Positions 42,209 to 51,912 are shown, numbered from the stretch's first letter. The stretch is 64,000 nt of DNA from Methylobacterium sp. 2A (GCF_009806555.1 NZ_VUOK01000052.1:62001-126000); one strand, 5' to 3'. Notes: generated by a model not told the origin, from the sequence alone. A program made the numbers and translations.

Positions 42209-43795
42209 ATGGACCGCAGGACCTTCCTCAAGGGCTCGGCTGCGCTCGGTCTGGCCGCACCGCAGGTCGCGAGGCCGGCCCTCGCCCAGGGCGCCAAGGT
42301 GCTGCGCTTCGTCCCTCAGGCGAACCTCGCCAATTTCGATCCGATCTGGGGCACCCAATACGTGGTGCGCAACGCCGGCACCCTCGTGTGGGACATGCTG
42401 TACGGCGTCGATGAGCAGCTGAAGCCGCAGCGCCAGATGGTCGAGTCCGAGGAGGTCTCGGATGACAAGCTGACCTGGACCTTCCGGCTGCGCCCCGGCC
42501 TCACGTGGCACGACGGCGCGCCGGTCCTGTCCAGGGACGTGGTGGCGAGCCTCACCCGCTGGATGGCCCGGGACCCGATCGGCCTCATGATCCGCGGCGT
42601 CCAGGACGAGCTGGCGGCGGCCGACGACCGGACCTTCCGCTGGCGCCTCAAGAAGCCCTTCCCGAAGCTGCTCTACGCGCTCGGCAAGACCAACGCCCCG
42701 ATGGCGCTGATCATGCCGGAGCGGATCGCCAAGACCGACCCGTTCACGCAGATCACCGAGTATGTCGGCTCCGGGCCGATGACGTTCGTCCGCAACGAGT
42801 GGGTGCCGGGCGCCCGGGCGGTGTTCGAGAAATTCGCCGGCTACAAGCCCCGCGAGGAGCCGAATTCCTGGCTCGCCGGGGGCAAGCGCATCCTCGTCGA
42901 CCGGGTCGAGTGGGTGATCATGCCGGACGCCGCCACCGCCTCGGCGGCCCTGCAGAACGGCGAGGTCGATTGGTGGGAGAACCCGATCTCCGACCTCGTG
43001 CCGCTCCTGCGCAAGAACAGCAGCATCACCGTCGATATCGCCGATCCGCTGGGCAATATCGGGTCGTTCCGGATGAACCACCTGTATCCGCCCTTCGACA
43101 ACCCGAAGATCCGCCAGGCCGTCATGGCCGCCATGAGCCAGGAGGATTACATGCGGGCGATCGTCGGCGACGACGACAGCCTCTGGAAGAAACTACCGGG
43201 CTTCTTCACCCCGGGCACGGCGCTCTACAGCGAGGCGGGCGGGGGCCAGGTCGGCAAGGGCGACATCAAGCTCGGGCAGAAGCTGCTCAAGGAAGCCGGC
43301 TACAAGGGCGAGCCCGTCATCTGCGTGGTGGCGCAGGACCAGCCGATCACCAAGGCGCAGGGCGACATCACCGCCGACCTCCTGAAGCAGATGGGCTTCA
43401 ACGTCGATTTCGTCGCCACCGACTGGGGCACCACCGGCACCCGCCGCGCCTCGAAGGCGCCGCCGGCCCAAGGCGGCTGGAACATGTTCCACACGTGGCA
43501 TGCGGGCGCCGACACCATCAACCCGGCGGGCTACCCGGCGGTGCGCGCCAACGGCGACAAGGCCTGGTTCGGCTGGCCCAACGTCCCGCCCGTGGAGGCG
43601 GGGATCGCCGAGTGGTTCGACGCCGCCGACCCGGCCTCCGAGAAGGCCGCCATCGACAAGGTCAACGCCGCCGCCTGCGAGGGCGTGGTCTACGTCCCGA
43701 CCGGGTTCTTCCTCGGCTACCAGGCGTGGCGGAAGAATGTCTCGGGCATCGTGAAGGGGCCGATCCCCTTCACCTGGGGCGTGTCGAAGGCATGA
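42209..43795 (+). CDS. Peptide ABC transporter substrate-binding protein
   Basis: 528 residues with a twin-arginine-like signal, MDRRTFLKGSAALGLAAPQVARPALAQG. The SBP_bac_5 fold is seen in ANFDPIWGTQYVVRNAGTLVWDMLYG, GLTWHDGAPVLSRDVVASLTRWMA, YVGSGPMTF and GWPNVPPVEAGIAEWFDA. It starts an operon of binding protein, two permeases, two ATPases and an amidohydrolase. The paralogue at 20054-21625 shares the same motifs. Likely ligand: a dipeptide or similar amino compound, judged by the amidohydrolase partner. Confidence 0.92.
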   Translation: MDRRTFLKGSAALGLAAPQVARPALAQGAKVLRFVPQANLANFDPIWGTQYVVRNAGTLVWDMLYGVDEQLKPQRQMVESEEVSDDKLTWTFRLRPGLTWHDGAPVLSRDVVASLTRWMARDPIGLMIRGVQDELAAADDRTFRWRLKKPFPKLLYALGKTNAPMALIMPERIAKTDPFTQITEYVGSGPMTFVRNEWVPGARAVFEKFAGYKPREEPNSWLAGGKRILVDRVEWVIMPDAATASAALQNGEVDWWENPISDLVPLLRKNSSITVDIADPLGNIGSFRMNHLYPPFDNPKIRQAVMAAMSQEDYMRAIVGDDDSLWKKLPGFFTPGTALYSEAGGGQVGKGDIKLGQKLLKEAGYKGEPVICVVAQDQPITKAQGDITADLLKQMGFNVDFVATDWGTTGTRRASKAPPAQGGWNMFHTWHAGADTINPAGYPAVRANGDKAWFGWPNVPPVEAGIAEWFDAADPASEKAAIDKVNAAACEGVVYVPTGFFLGYQAWRKNVSGIVKGPIPFTWGVSKA

Positions 43796-43887
43796 GGGGG
43801 CGGGTGGTCATGGCGACGGACGCGCGCCTTCCCTCCCCCCTCTGCGGGTTCGAGACCTTACGGGTCACCCGTCGCACCAACAACGAT

Positions 43888-44092
43888 CGCGGTTCACCCC
43901 CCTCGCCCCGCTTGCGGGGAGAGGGCTCCGGCGACCCTGTCGTCGCCGGAGCGAGGCGGCAGCCGAAGGTGAGGGGGCTTATCAGGATGAGACTCTTCCG
44001 GAATCGCCCCCTCACCGCCGCTCCGGCTGCGCCTCCGCTTCCCGCACGGACGACGAGGTCCGTGCGGGCCTCTCCCCGCACGCGGGGAGAGG
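43888..44092. repeat. GC-rich inverted repeat cluster, copy 3
   Basis: At least four perfect hairpins in the gap between binding protein and first permease: CTCCGGCGAC/GTCGCCGGAG (43926-43951), GGTGAGGGGG/CCCCCTCACC (43968-43977 with 44007-44016), CCCGCACGGAC/GTCCGTGCGGG (44041-44051 with 44058-44068) and CCTCTCCCCG/CGGGGAGAGG (44069-44092). Probably attenuates or stabilises the mRNA so that the receptor is made in excess over the permease. Confidence 0.7.
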
Positions 44093-44205
44093 GGGGCGCC
44101 GCGCTCTGTGTTCGAGGGAGCTTTGTAAGCGTCATCATGCGCAGCGGAGGGAAGGGGCGCAGCGGCGCCCGCCGCGCCCTCCCGGCCACCCGATAGCGAG
44201 GATTC

Positions 44206-45147
44206 ATGCTCGGCTATATCGGCAGGCGCATCCTCGCCACCATCCCGGTCATGGCGGTGGTCGGGCTGTTCGTCTTCAGCCTCCTCTACTTCGCCCCCGG
44301 CGACCCGGCCGCCATCATCGCGGGCGATCAGGCGACGCCCGACGACGTCGCCCGCATCCGCGCCACGCTCGGCCTCGACCGGCCCTTCCTGGTGCGGTTC
44401 GGGGAATGGTCCTGGCACATCCTGCACGGAGACCTCGGCACCTCGATCTTCACCAACCTGCCGGTCACCACCATGATCGGCCAGCGGGTGCAGCCCACCG
44501 TCTCGCTGATGCTCGTCACCCTGGTCTTCGCCATCGCGGTGGCGGTGCCGCTCGGCGTCGTCGCCGCCTGGAAGGCCGGCAGCCTGATCGACCGCCTCGT
44601 GATGGGGCTCGCCGTGACGGGCTTCTCGGTGCCGGTCTTCGTGGTCGGCTACGTGCTCGCCTACGTCTTCGCGCTCCAGCTCGGCTGGCTGCCCGTGCAG
44701 GGCTACACGCCGATCGAGCAGGGGCTCTGGCCCTGGCTGTCCAACCTGATCCTGCCGGCGGTGACGCTCGGCCTCGTCTACATCGCGCTGATCGCCCGGG
44801 TGACCCGGGCCACCATGCTCGACGTGCTGAGCCAGGATTACGTGCGCACCGCCCGGGCCAAGGGGCTGGCGCAGGGGCCGGTCCTGTTCATCCACGCCCT
44901 CAAGAACGCCGCGGTGCCGATCGTCACCGTCATCGGCATCGGCATCGCCCTGCTGATCGGCGGCGCCGTGGTGACCGAGACGGTCTTCGCCATTCCCGGC
45001 CTCGGGCGCCTCACGGTCGATGCGATCCTGCGGCGCGATTACCCGGTCATCCAGGGCGTCGTGCTGCTGTTCAGCTTCGTCTACGTGCTCGTGAACCTCG
45101 CCATCGACCTCTTCTACACCGTGCTCGACCCGAGGATCCGCTATTGA
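44206..45147 (+). CDS. Peptide ABC transporter permease, DppB type
   Basis: 313 residues, six transmembrane helices. Family N-terminus [27 protein letters not shown] and the EAA-like cytoplasmic loop that contacts the ATPase, [29 protein letters not shown]. The C-terminus ([22 protein letters not shown]) is the usual DppB ending. The stop overlaps a TTG start of the next gene. It forms the inner-membrane pore with the DppC-type partner. Confidence 0.93.
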   Translation: MLGYIGRRILATIPVMAVVGLFVFSLLYFAPGDPAAIIAGDQATPDDVARIRATLGLDRPFLVRFGEWSWHILHGDLGTSIFTNLPVTTMIGQRVQPTVSLMLVTLVFAIAVAVPLGVVAAWKAGSLIDRLVMGLAVTGFSVPVFVVGYVLAYVFALQLGWLPVQGYTPIEQGLWPWLSNLILPAVTLGLVYIALIARVTRATMLDVLSQDYVRTARAKGLAQGPVLFIHALKNAAVPIVTVIGIGIALLIGGAVVTETVFAIPGLGRLTVDAILRRDYPVIQGVVLLFSFVYVLVNLAIDLFYTVLDPRIRY

Positions 45148-46118
45148 CCGCGACCGTCGCGCCCTTCTCCGATCACGCCCCGCCGGCGGGCCTCCCGCCC
45201 GAAGGGGCCTCCCCCAAGGTACCGCCGCCGCCCGGCCTCGCGGTCGCGGCGCCGCTGCCGGACGTCATCCCGGCCCGCAAGCGCCGGGGCAAGGTCTGGT
45301 CCTACACCCGCCGCAACCCGACCATCGTGGTCGGCGGCGTGCTGCTGCTCATCGTGTTCCTGATGGCCGTGCTGGCGCCGTGGCTCGGCACGGTCGATCC
45401 GACCGCCCTGGCGCCGGCCAAGCGCACCCGGCTGCCCTCCGCGCAGTACTGGTTCGGCACCGACATGCTCGGCCGCGACGTCTATTCGCGGGTGGTCTAC
45501 GGCGCCCGGGTCTCGCTGCTGGTCGGCTTCTCGGTGGCGTTCCTCGCCTCGATCGCCGGGCTCGCGGTCGGGCTCATCTCCGGCATGGTGCGCTGGCTCG
45601 ACGGCGTGGTCATGCGGATCGTCGACGGCATGATGTCGATCCCGCCGATCCTGCTCGCCATCGCGCTGATGGCGCTGACCCGCGGCTCGATCCAGAACGT
45701 GATCATCGCCATCACCATCGCGGAGATCCCCCGCGTCGCCCGCCTCGTGCGCGGCGTGGTGCTGTCCCTGCGCGAGCAGCCCTATGTCGAGGCGGCCGTG
45801 ACCACGGGCACCCGGATGCCGGCGATCATCTGGCGCCACATCCTGCCCAACACGCTGGCGCCCATGACCGTGCAGGCGACCTATATCTGCGCCTCCGCGA
45901 TGATCACCGAGGCGATCCTGTCGTTCATCGGCGCGGGCGTGCCGCCGGCCACCCCCTCCTGGGGCAACATCATGGCCGAGGGCCGGGCGCTCTGGCAGGT
46001 GAAGTTCTACATCATCCTGTTCCCGGCCATCTTCCTCTCGATGACGGTGCTCGCCGTGAACCTCGTCGGCGACGGCCTGCGCGACGCCCTCGACCCCCGC
46101 ATGGCGAAAGACGTCTGA
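45144..46118 (+). CDS. Peptide ABC transporter permease, DppC type
   Basis: 324 residues from a TTG start that overlaps the previous stop (TTGA), indicating translational coupling. A Pro-rich cytoplasmic N-terminus of about 45 residues leads to six helices: [47 protein letters not shown] (the DppC motif), the coupling loop [32 protein letters not shown], and DALDPRM at the end. Partner of the preceding permease. Confidence 0.92.
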   Translation: MTATVAPFSDHAPPAGLPPEGASPKVPPPPGLAVAAPLPDVIPARKRRGKVWSYTRRNPTIVVGGVLLLIVFLMAVLAPWLGTVDPTALAPAKRTRLPSAQYWFGTDMLGRDVYSRVVYGARVSLLVGFSVAFLASIAGLAVGLISGMVRWLDGVVMRIVDGMMSIPPILLAIALMALTRGSIQNVIIAITIAEIPRVARLVRGVVLSLREQPYVEAAVTTGTRMPAIIWRHILPNTLAPMTVQATYICASAMITEAILSFIGAGVPPATPSWGNIMAEGRALWQVKFYIILFPAIFLSMTVLAVNLVGDGLRDALDPRMAKDV

Positions 46119-46132
46119 TGAGGAGCGGCAGC

Positions 46133-47131
46133 ATGAGCGGCACCCCCCTCCTGTCGATCGAGAACCTGCAGGTCCATTTCCGCACCCCCGACGGAGTGAA
46201 CCGGGCGGTGGACGGGGTCTCGTTCGCGATCCGCTCGGGCGAGACCCTGGCGATCGTGGGCGAATCCGGCTGCGGCAAGTCGGTGACGTCCATGTCGATC
46301 CTGCGGCTCCTGCCCGAGCCGCCGGCCCGCATCGCCGGCGCGATCAGGTTCGAGGGCAAGAATCTCCTCGACCTGCCCGACAGCGCCATGCGCAGGATCC
46401 GCGGCAACGACATCAGCGTGATCTTCCAGGAGCCGATGACCTCGCTGAACCCGGTGCTGACGGTCGGCCGCCAGATCGGCGAGACGCTGCGCCTGCACCA
46501 GGGCCTGAGCCGGCGCGCGGCCGAGGAGCGGGCCGTGGAGATGCTGACGCTGGTCGGCATCCCCGAGCCCCGGCGCCGGGTGCGGGAATATCCGCACCAG
46601 CTCTCCGGCGGCATGCGCCAGCGGGTGATGATCGCCATCGCGCTCGCCTGCTCGCCCAAGCTCCTGATCGCCGACGAGCCGACCACCGCCCTCGACGTGA
46701 CCATCCAGGCCCAGATCCTCGACCTGATGCGCGACCTGAAGGCCCGGGTCGGCGCCGCGATCATGCTGATCACCCACGATCTCGGCGTCGTGGCCGAGGT
46801 CGCCGACCGGGTGGTGGTGATGTATGCCGGCCGCAAGGTCGAGGAGGCGCCGGTCCGCGACCTGTTCCGGGCGCCGCGCCACCCCTATACCCGCGGCCTG
46901 ATGGGGGCGGTGCCGAAGCTCGGCGCGGTCGAGCACGGCGCCGACGCGCGGCTCGCCGAGATCCCCGGCATGGTCCCGAGCCTGAAGGGGCGGATCGAGG
47001 GTTGCGTCTTCGCCGGGCGCTGCCCGGACGTGACCGACCTGTGCCGCGCCTACGCGCCGGCCCTGGAGCCCAAGGCCCCGGGCCACCTCGCCGCCTGCCA
47101 TTACGCGCCGAAGGACGCGCTGGCGGCGTGA
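46133..47131 (+). CDS. Peptide ABC transporter ATPase, DppD type
   Basis: 332 residues. AGGAG upstream favours the ATG at 46133 over one at 46118. Walker A GESGCGKS (about 38-45), Q-loop [12 protein letters not shown], signature [11 protein letters not shown], Walker [14 protein letters not shown]-loop [15 protein letters not shown], and the OppD-type C-terminal region ending with Cys residues ([13 protein letters not shown]) that can bind an Fe-S cluster in the family. Confidence 0.92.
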   Translation: MSGTPLLSIENLQVHFRTPDGVNRAVDGVSFAIRSGETLAIVGESGCGKSVTSMSILRLLPEPPARIAGAIRFEGKNLLDLPDSAMRRIRGNDISVIFQEPMTSLNPVLTVGRQIGETLRLHQGLSRRAAEERAVEMLTLVGIPEPRRRVREYPHQLSGGMRQRVMIAIALACSPKLLIADEPTTALDVTIQAQILDLMRDLKARVGAAIMLITHDLGVVAEVADRVVVMYAGRKVEEAPVRDLFRAPRHPYTRGLMGAVPKLGAVEHGADARLAEIPGMVPSLKGRIEGCVFAGRCPDVTDLCRAYAPALEPKAPGHLAACHYAPKDALAA

Positions 47132-47169
47132 CGTCTTTTCCTGATCAGACCGACACCCGCCCGCGCCCT

Positions 47170-47341
47170 CCCTCCCCCCTCTGCGGGGGAGGGTACCCTG
47201 CGCAGCAGGGGGGGAGAGGGGAGCGACGCTTCAGAAAGGGGCGCCGGCCCTCACGTTTGCTCCGCGCCTTCCTGAAGCGTTGCTCCCCTCTCCCGACCCT
47301 CGCTGACGCGAGGCCCACCCTCCCCCGCAGAGGGGGGAGGG
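47170..47341. repeat. Long GC-rich inverted repeat, copy 4
   Basis: A 170-nt element with arms of about 70 nt. The left arm CCCTCCCCCCTCTGCGGGGG (47170-47189) mirrors the right arm ending at 47341. Inside, GGGAGAGGGGAGC and CTTCAG face CTGAAG and GCTCCCCTCTCCC. It separates the two ATPase genes of the operon. The closely similar copy at 57877 lies in the second peptide operon. Confidence 0.8.
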
Positions 47342-47387
47342 TATGCGCGGCTTTCGGCGCGCCTTACCTTGATCGGGAGCCCCGCTC

Positions 47388-48392
47388 ATGAACCCGGCCC
47401 CCCGCACCCTGCTGGAGGTCAACGACCTCAAGAAGCATTTTTCCCTCGGCGGCGGCCTGTTCGGCCGGTCCAAGCGCGTGCTCAAGGCGGTCGACGGCCT
47501 GTCCTTCACGGTCGCCCGGGGCGAGACCCTGTCGCTCGTCGGCGAATCCGGCTGCGGCAAGTCCACGGTCGCCAAGGCCTTGATGCGCCTCTACGCGCCC
47601 ACCGCCGGTCAGGTGGTGCTGGATGGCCGACGCATCGACGACCTCTCGCCCGGGACGCTCCGGCCCCTGCGGCGCCACATCCAGATGGTGTTCCAGGACC
47701 CGTTCTCGTCGCTGAACCCGCGGATGCGGGTGCGGGCGATCCTGGCCGAGCCGATCCGCAATTTCGGGCTGGCCCGGAACAAAGCCGATCTGGAGGCCCG
47801 CCTCGCCAGCCTGATGGAGCGGGTCGGCCTGCCGCGCGAGGCGCTGGGCCGCTATCCGCACGAGTTCTCGGGTGGCCAGCGCCAGCGCATCGGCATCGCC
47901 CGGGCGCTGGCCGCCGAGCCGGACCTGATCATCTGCGACGAGGCGGTCTCGGCGCTCGACGTCTCCGTGAAGGCGCAGATCGTCAACCTGCTGCGCGACC
48001 TGCAGCGCGAACTCGACCTGGCCATGCTGTTCATCTCGCACGACCTCGCCATCGTCGAGCACATGACCCATCGAGTAGCCGTGATGTATCTCGGCACGAT
48101 CGTCGAGATCGGCCCGCGCCGGGACATCTTCCTGGCACCCAAGCACCCCTACACCCAGGCCCTGCTCTCGGCGGTGCCGATCCCCGAGCCCGGGGCCGGG
48201 CGGACCCGGATCGTGCTCAAGGGCGACGTGCCGAGCCCGATCGACCCGCCCGCGGGCTGCCGCTTCCACACCCGCTGCCCGCACGCCTTCGACCGCTGCC
48301 GCACCGAGGTGCCGGGCCTCGACACCGTGGGCGCCGGCCACTTCGCCGCCTGCCATCTCAACGACACGGCCGCCCCCGCGCAGGCGGCCTGA
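47388..48392 (+). CDS. Peptide ABC transporter ATPase, DppF type
   Basis: 334 residues. Walker [10 protein letters not shown], signature [11 protein letters not shown], Walker [14 protein letters not shown]-loop FISHDLAIVEHM, and the OppF/DppF C-terminal motif RIVLKGDVPSPIDPPAGCRFHTRCPHAFDRC. The last two Cys-containing stretches are the usual oligopeptide ATPase end. Works with the DppD-type ATPase of the operon. A parS-like palindrome lies 7 nt after its stop. Confidence 0.92.
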   Translation: MNPAPRTLLEVNDLKKHFSLGGGLFGRSKRVLKAVDGLSFTVARGETLSLVGESGCGKSTVAKALMRLYAPTAGQVVLDGRRIDDLSPGTLRPLRRHIQMVFQDPFSSLNPRMRVRAILAEPIRNFGLARNKADLEARLASLMERVGLPREALGRYPHEFSGGQRQRIGIARALAAEPDLIICDEAVSALDVSVKAQIVNLLRDLQRELDLAMLFISHDLAIVEHMTHRVAVMYLGTIVEIGPRRDIFLAPKHPYTQALLSAVPIPEPGAGRTRIVLKGDVPSPIDPPAGCRFHTRCPHAFDRCRTEVPGLDTVGAGHFAACHLNDTAAPAQAA

Positions 48393-48398
48393 CGGTCG

Positions 48399-48414
48399 CG
48401 TTTCACGTGAAACA
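48399..48414. promoter_or_regulatory. parS-like centromere site
   Basis: CGTTTCACGTGAAACA agrees with the ParB-binding parS consensus TGTTTCACGTGAAACA at 15 of 16 positions; the 14-bp core GTTTCACGTGAAAC is a perfect palindrome. It lies between the ATPase stop (48392) and the amidohydrolase start (48429). Confidence 0.6.
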
Positions 48415-48428
48415 CACCGGGACCAGAC

Positions 48429-49568
48429 ATGCAGCACGACCTCATCCTGAAGGGCGCGCGGGTCATCGACCCGTCGCAGAACCATGACGGGATCTGCGAC
48501 GTCGCCTTCGCGGACGGCCGGGTCTCGGGCTTCGGCCCCGATCTCCAGGCCGGCCCCGGCACGCAGGTGCGCGACATGGAAGGCGCGATCGTCACGCCGG
48601 GCCTGATCGACCTCCACACCCATGTCTACTGGGGCGGCACCTCGATCGGCATCGATGCCGACGAATTCTGCCGCACCTCCGGGGTGACCACATCGGTCGA
48701 TACCGGCAGCGCCGGGCCCGGCAATTTTGCGGGGTTCCGCAAGCACGTCATCGACCGCTCGGAGGCGCGGATCCTCGCCTACCTGCACGTCTCCTTCGCC
48801 GGCATCTACGCCTTCTCGAGGACCATCATGGTCGGCGAGAGCCAGGATCCGCGCCTGATGGCGCCGCGGGAAGCCGTCGAGGTCGCCGAGGCCAACCGGG
48901 ACGTGATCATCGGCATCAAGGTCCGGGTCGGGCGCAATTCCTCGGGGGACCAGGGCACCGCGCCGCTCGGCATCGCGCTTCAGGTCGCGGAGGAGACCGG
49001 CCTGCCGCTGATGGCCCATATCGACGAGCCGCCGCCGAGCTACGAGGAGGTGCTGGCGATGCTGCGCCCCGGCGACGTGCTGACCCACGCCTTCCGGCCC
49101 TTCCCGAACGCCCCCGTCACCGCTCAGGGCGCGGTGAAGCCGGCCGTGCGCGAGGCGCGGGCGCGGGGCGTGCTGTTCGATATCGGCCACGGCAAAGGCT
49201 CGTTCGCCTTCAAGACGGCGCGGGCCATGATGGCGGGCGGCTTCCTGCCCGACACGATCTCGTCGGACGTGCACCAGCTCTGCATCGACGGGCCGGCCTT
49301 CGATCAGGTCACCACCATGTCGAAGATGCTCTGCCTCGGCATGAGCCTCACCGACGTGATCGCCGCCTCCACGGTGAACGCCGCCGTGGCGGTGAAGCGG
49401 ATGGAGTACGGCACCCTGAAGGTCGGCGCGCTCGGCGACGCCACCGTGCTGGCGGTCCGCGACGGGGAGTTCGACTACGTCGACACACGCGGCGAGCACA
49501 TGACCGGTGCCCAGCGGATCACCGCGGAGGGCGTGGTGCTGCGCGGCCGGTGGTGGCACCCGGCGTAA
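48429..49568 (+). CDS. Amidohydrolase/deacetylase-family metallohydrolase
   Basis: 379 residues. The amidohydrolase barrel is complete: H63-x-H65 (DLHTHVYWGG), a lysine to be carboxylated in IIGIKVRVG, His in LMAHIDEPP, His in DIGHGKGSFAF, and the metal Asp in ISSDVHQLC. Family of the dihydroorotase-like deacetylases (EF_0837/Atu3266 group), which hydrolyse acetylated amino-acid-like esters or lactams. It sits 36 nt after the transporter ATPase and likely processes the imported compound. Confidence 0.88.
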   Translation: MQHDLILKGARVIDPSQNHDGICDVAFADGRVSGFGPDLQAGPGTQVRDMEGAIVTPGLIDLHTHVYWGGTSIGIDADEFCRTSGVTTSVDTGSAGPGNFAGFRKHVIDRSEARILAYLHVSFAGIYAFSRTIMVGESQDPRLMAPREAVEVAEANRDVIIGIKVRVGRNSSGDQGTAPLGIALQVAEETGLPLMAHIDEPPPSYEEVLAMLRPGDVLTHAFRPFPNAPVTAQGAVKPAVREARARGVLFDIGHGKGSFAFKTARAMMAGGFLPDTISSDVHQLCIDGPAFDQVTTMSKMLCLGMSLTDVIAASTVNAAVAVKRMEYGTLKVGALGDATVLAVRDGEFDYVDTRGEHMTGAQRITAEGVVLRGRWWHPA

Positions 49569-49725
49569 CGGGCCGGGAGAAAATCGTCAGGACGCTGACC
49601 CTGACACGGATACAAGAACGGCCTTTACAGCCTCTTCGGCGCACCGATACACTTTCCCGTGAGGGCCGTGCCATCGTGGAGCCCTCAGCGAAACGCGCAT
49701 CAAGCCGCGGCGCCCGGGAGGATGG

Positions 49726-50496
49726 ATGGGTACGGATCAACCTCTTCTGGAGGTGGACGGGGTCACGCTGCGGTACAAGACGCGGGATCATCTGGTAACC
49801 GCGACCTACCGGGTCAGCTTCCGGGTCTTTCCCGGGGACCGGTTCGTGCTCCTGGGTCCGTCGGGTTGCGGGAAGTCGACGCTGCTGAAGGCGGTGGGCG
49901 GCTACATGGCGCCGACCGAGGGCGAGATCCGCCTCAAGGGCCGGCCCGTCACCCAGCCCGGACCCGACCGCATGATGGTGTTCCAGGAGTTCGACCAGCT
50001 CCTCCCCTGGAAGACGGTCCGCCAGAACGTCGTCTTCGCGCTCGAAGCCTCCGGCCGTCTGAAGGGCCGGGAGGCGCGCGAGCGGGCGGACCTGTATATC
50101 GACAAGGTCCATCTGACGCGGTTTGCCGACAGCTACCCGCACACGCTCTCGGGCGGCATGAAGCAGCGCGTGGCCATCGCCCGCGGCATGGCCATGGAGC
50201 CCGACATCCTGCTCATGGACGAGCCCTTCGCGGCGCTGGACGCGCTCACGCGCCGGCGCATGCAGGACGAGCTTCTGGCCCTGTGGGAGGGCACGCGCTT
50301 CACCGTGCTGTTCGTCACCCACTCGATCCCCGAGGCGATCAAGGTCGGCGGGCGCATCCTGCTGCTCTCGCCCCATCCGGGCGAGGTCAAGGCCGAGCTC
50401 AACACCGCCGATACGCCCGAGGCCGCGCTGGCCCTGGAGAGCCGCATCCAGCACATGCTGTTTGCCGAGGACATCCCGGAGGCCGAGAATGTCTAG
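49726..50496 (+). CDS. NitT/TauT-type ABC ATPase
   Basis: 256 residues. Walker A GPSGCGKST, Q-loop MVFQEFDQLLPWKTVRQNV, signature LSGGMKQRVAI, Walker B ILLMDEPFAALD and H-loop FVTHSIPEAI. The SSuB/TauB/NrtD subfamily is indicated by VFQEFDQLLPW and by lack of the dipeptide-type C-terminal extension. Substrates of the family are sulfonates, taurine, nitrate or thiamine precursors. It overlaps the permease gene. No binding protein gene is adjacent. Confidence 0.9.
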   Translation: MGTDQPLLEVDGVTLRYKTRDHLVTATYRVSFRVFPGDRFVLLGPSGCGKSTLLKAVGGYMAPTEGEIRLKGRPVTQPGPDRMMVFQEFDQLLPWKTVRQNVVFALEASGRLKGREARERADLYIDKVHLTRFADSYPHTLSGGMKQRVAIARGMAMEPDILLMDEPFAALDALTRRRMQDELLALWEGTRFTVLFVTHSIPEAIKVGGRILLLSPHPGEVKAELNTADTPEAALALESRIQHMLFAEDIPEAENV

Positions 50497-51427
50497 CGCC
50501 CCTCTCCTCGACGCGGCCCCCGCCCGCACAGCGGCGCCGGTCGCCCCGTCCCGCCCGGCGCCTTCGGCGCGGCCCGAGATCGAGCACGCGCTGGGCCCGG
50601 CCCGCGGCGGGGCGGGTGCGCCGGTGGTGGAGAAGCCGCTGTCGGTCTTCGAGCGGCTGTTCAACCAGGGCTGGCTGCGCAAGCTGGTGATCCTGGCGGT
50701 GCTGGCCGGGATCTGGGAGGCCTATGGGCGCTACCTCGACAACGACCTCCTGTTCCCGACCTTCTCGGCCACCGTAGAGGCCTTTGTCCGCGGCATCCTG
50801 GACGGCACCCTGCCGGCCCGCGCGTGGTCCTCGCTCAAGGTGCTGCTGATGGGCTACGCGGCCGGGGTCGGGCTGGCGAGCCTGCTCACCGGAATCGCCA
50901 TCGCCTCGCGGGTCGGCACGGACGTGCTGGAGACGCTGACCGCGATGTTCAACCCGCTGCCGGCGATCGCGCTGCTGCCGCTGGCGCTGATCTGGTTCGG
51001 CCTCGGCAACGGCAGCCTCGTGTTCGTGCTGGTCCACTCGGTGACCTGGGCGATCGCGCTCAACACGCATTCCGGCTTCCTGTCGGTGAGCCGGACGCTG
51101 ACCATGGTGGGGCGCAATTACGGGCTGTCGGGCCCGCGGCTGATCGGCAAGATCCTGATCCCGGCGGCCTTCCCGGCGATTCTGACCGGGCTGAAGGTGG
51201 GCTGGGCCTTCGCGTGGCGCACGCTGATCGCGGCGGAACTGGTGTTCGGGGTGTCGTCGGGCTCGGGCGGCCTGGGCTGGTTCATCTTCGAGAACAAGAA
51301 CATGCTCGACATCCCCAACGTGTTCGCCGGGCTGCTCACCGTGATCCTGATCGGCCTCGTGGTCGAGAACCTGATCTTCCAGACCATCGAGGCCCGCACC
51401 ATCCGCCGCTGGGGCATGCAGGCCTGA
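50489..51427 (+). CDS. NitT/TauT-type ABC permease
   Basis: 312 residues from an ATG after GGAGG, overlapping the ATPase stop by 8 nt. The N-terminal 45 residues are Pro/Ala-rich and unusual for the family. Six helices follow: LVILAVLAGIWEAYGRYL, PARAWSSLKVLLMGYAAGVGLASLL, LNPLPAIALLPLALIWFGLG (the EAA region), then the C-terminal FAWRTLIAAELVFGVSSGSGGLGWFIFE and LIGLVVENLIFQTIEART. Forms the importer with the ATPase before it. Confidence 0.9.
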   Translation: MSSAPLLDAAPARTAAPVAPSRPAPSARPEIEHALGPARGGAGAPVVEKPLSVFERLFNQGWLRKLVILAVLAGIWEAYGRYLDNDLLFPTFSATVEAFVRGILDGTLPARAWSSLKVLLMGYAAGVGLASLLTGIAIASRVGTDVLETLTAMFNPLPAIALLPLALIWFGLGNGSLVFVLVHSVTWAIALNTHSGFLSVSRTLTMVGRNYGLSGPRLIGKILIPAAFPAILTGLKVGWAFAWRTLIAAELVFGVSSGSGGLGWFIFENKNMLDIPNVFAGLLTVILIGLVVENLIFQTIEARTIRRWGMQA

Positions 51428-51912
51428 GGTCACGCGGTTCCCGCGGGCTCGTCTGGCCGAGCGGATCCCGGTTCGAGGCGGGCGAGCCGCGTCGAACCGG
51501 GATCCGGCGCTGCGCGGCGAGACGGTGCGATCCGCGACGGCGATGCCCTGTCCGCCGACGCGACGCTGATTCCCCTTCGACAGCTCCAGCAGCCGCGGAG
51601 CCCGATCGCCCCGCTTCGCGATCCACAGGCCTTCCCTTCATCGCGGCCGGGAACAGTCTTGCACCGTACAAAACGGTCGGTACCCCGCAGGATGATGTAT
51701 TAAACGCCGGCCACATCCCGTGGTGCCGTGAATAACGGCGGCTTTTTGCTCAAATGCTCGCAGAAAGGCCCATTCGCGGCCGGATGTGCACGGTGCGAGT
51801 CGGGCTGCGCCCTCGTCGATGCACGGTCGTCCAAGGCCATCTTGACATATGCATGTTTTTTGCTTTTGAAATCTACGACCTCACCCTCAAAAGCTTTGAT
51901 CGGACTGGCGTC
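51428..51912. other. Intergenic region upstream of the second mucR gene
   Basis: 485 nt. It becomes AT-rich after about 51820 and contains TTGACA (51843-51848) followed by T-rich DNA, a plausible -35 region and a MucR autoregulatory target. No gene with a ribosome binding site was found. Confidence 0.45.

Noticed and set aside
43840-43880. GGTTCGA-like tRNA T-arm sequence
   Set aside because: No acceptor stem, anticodon arm or D-arm could be built; it is part of a repeat cluster.
51754-51912. Longer N-terminus for the second MucR protein
   Set aside because: The extra residues are unlike MucR and lie over the AT-rich promoter; the GTG at 51913 gives the usual length.
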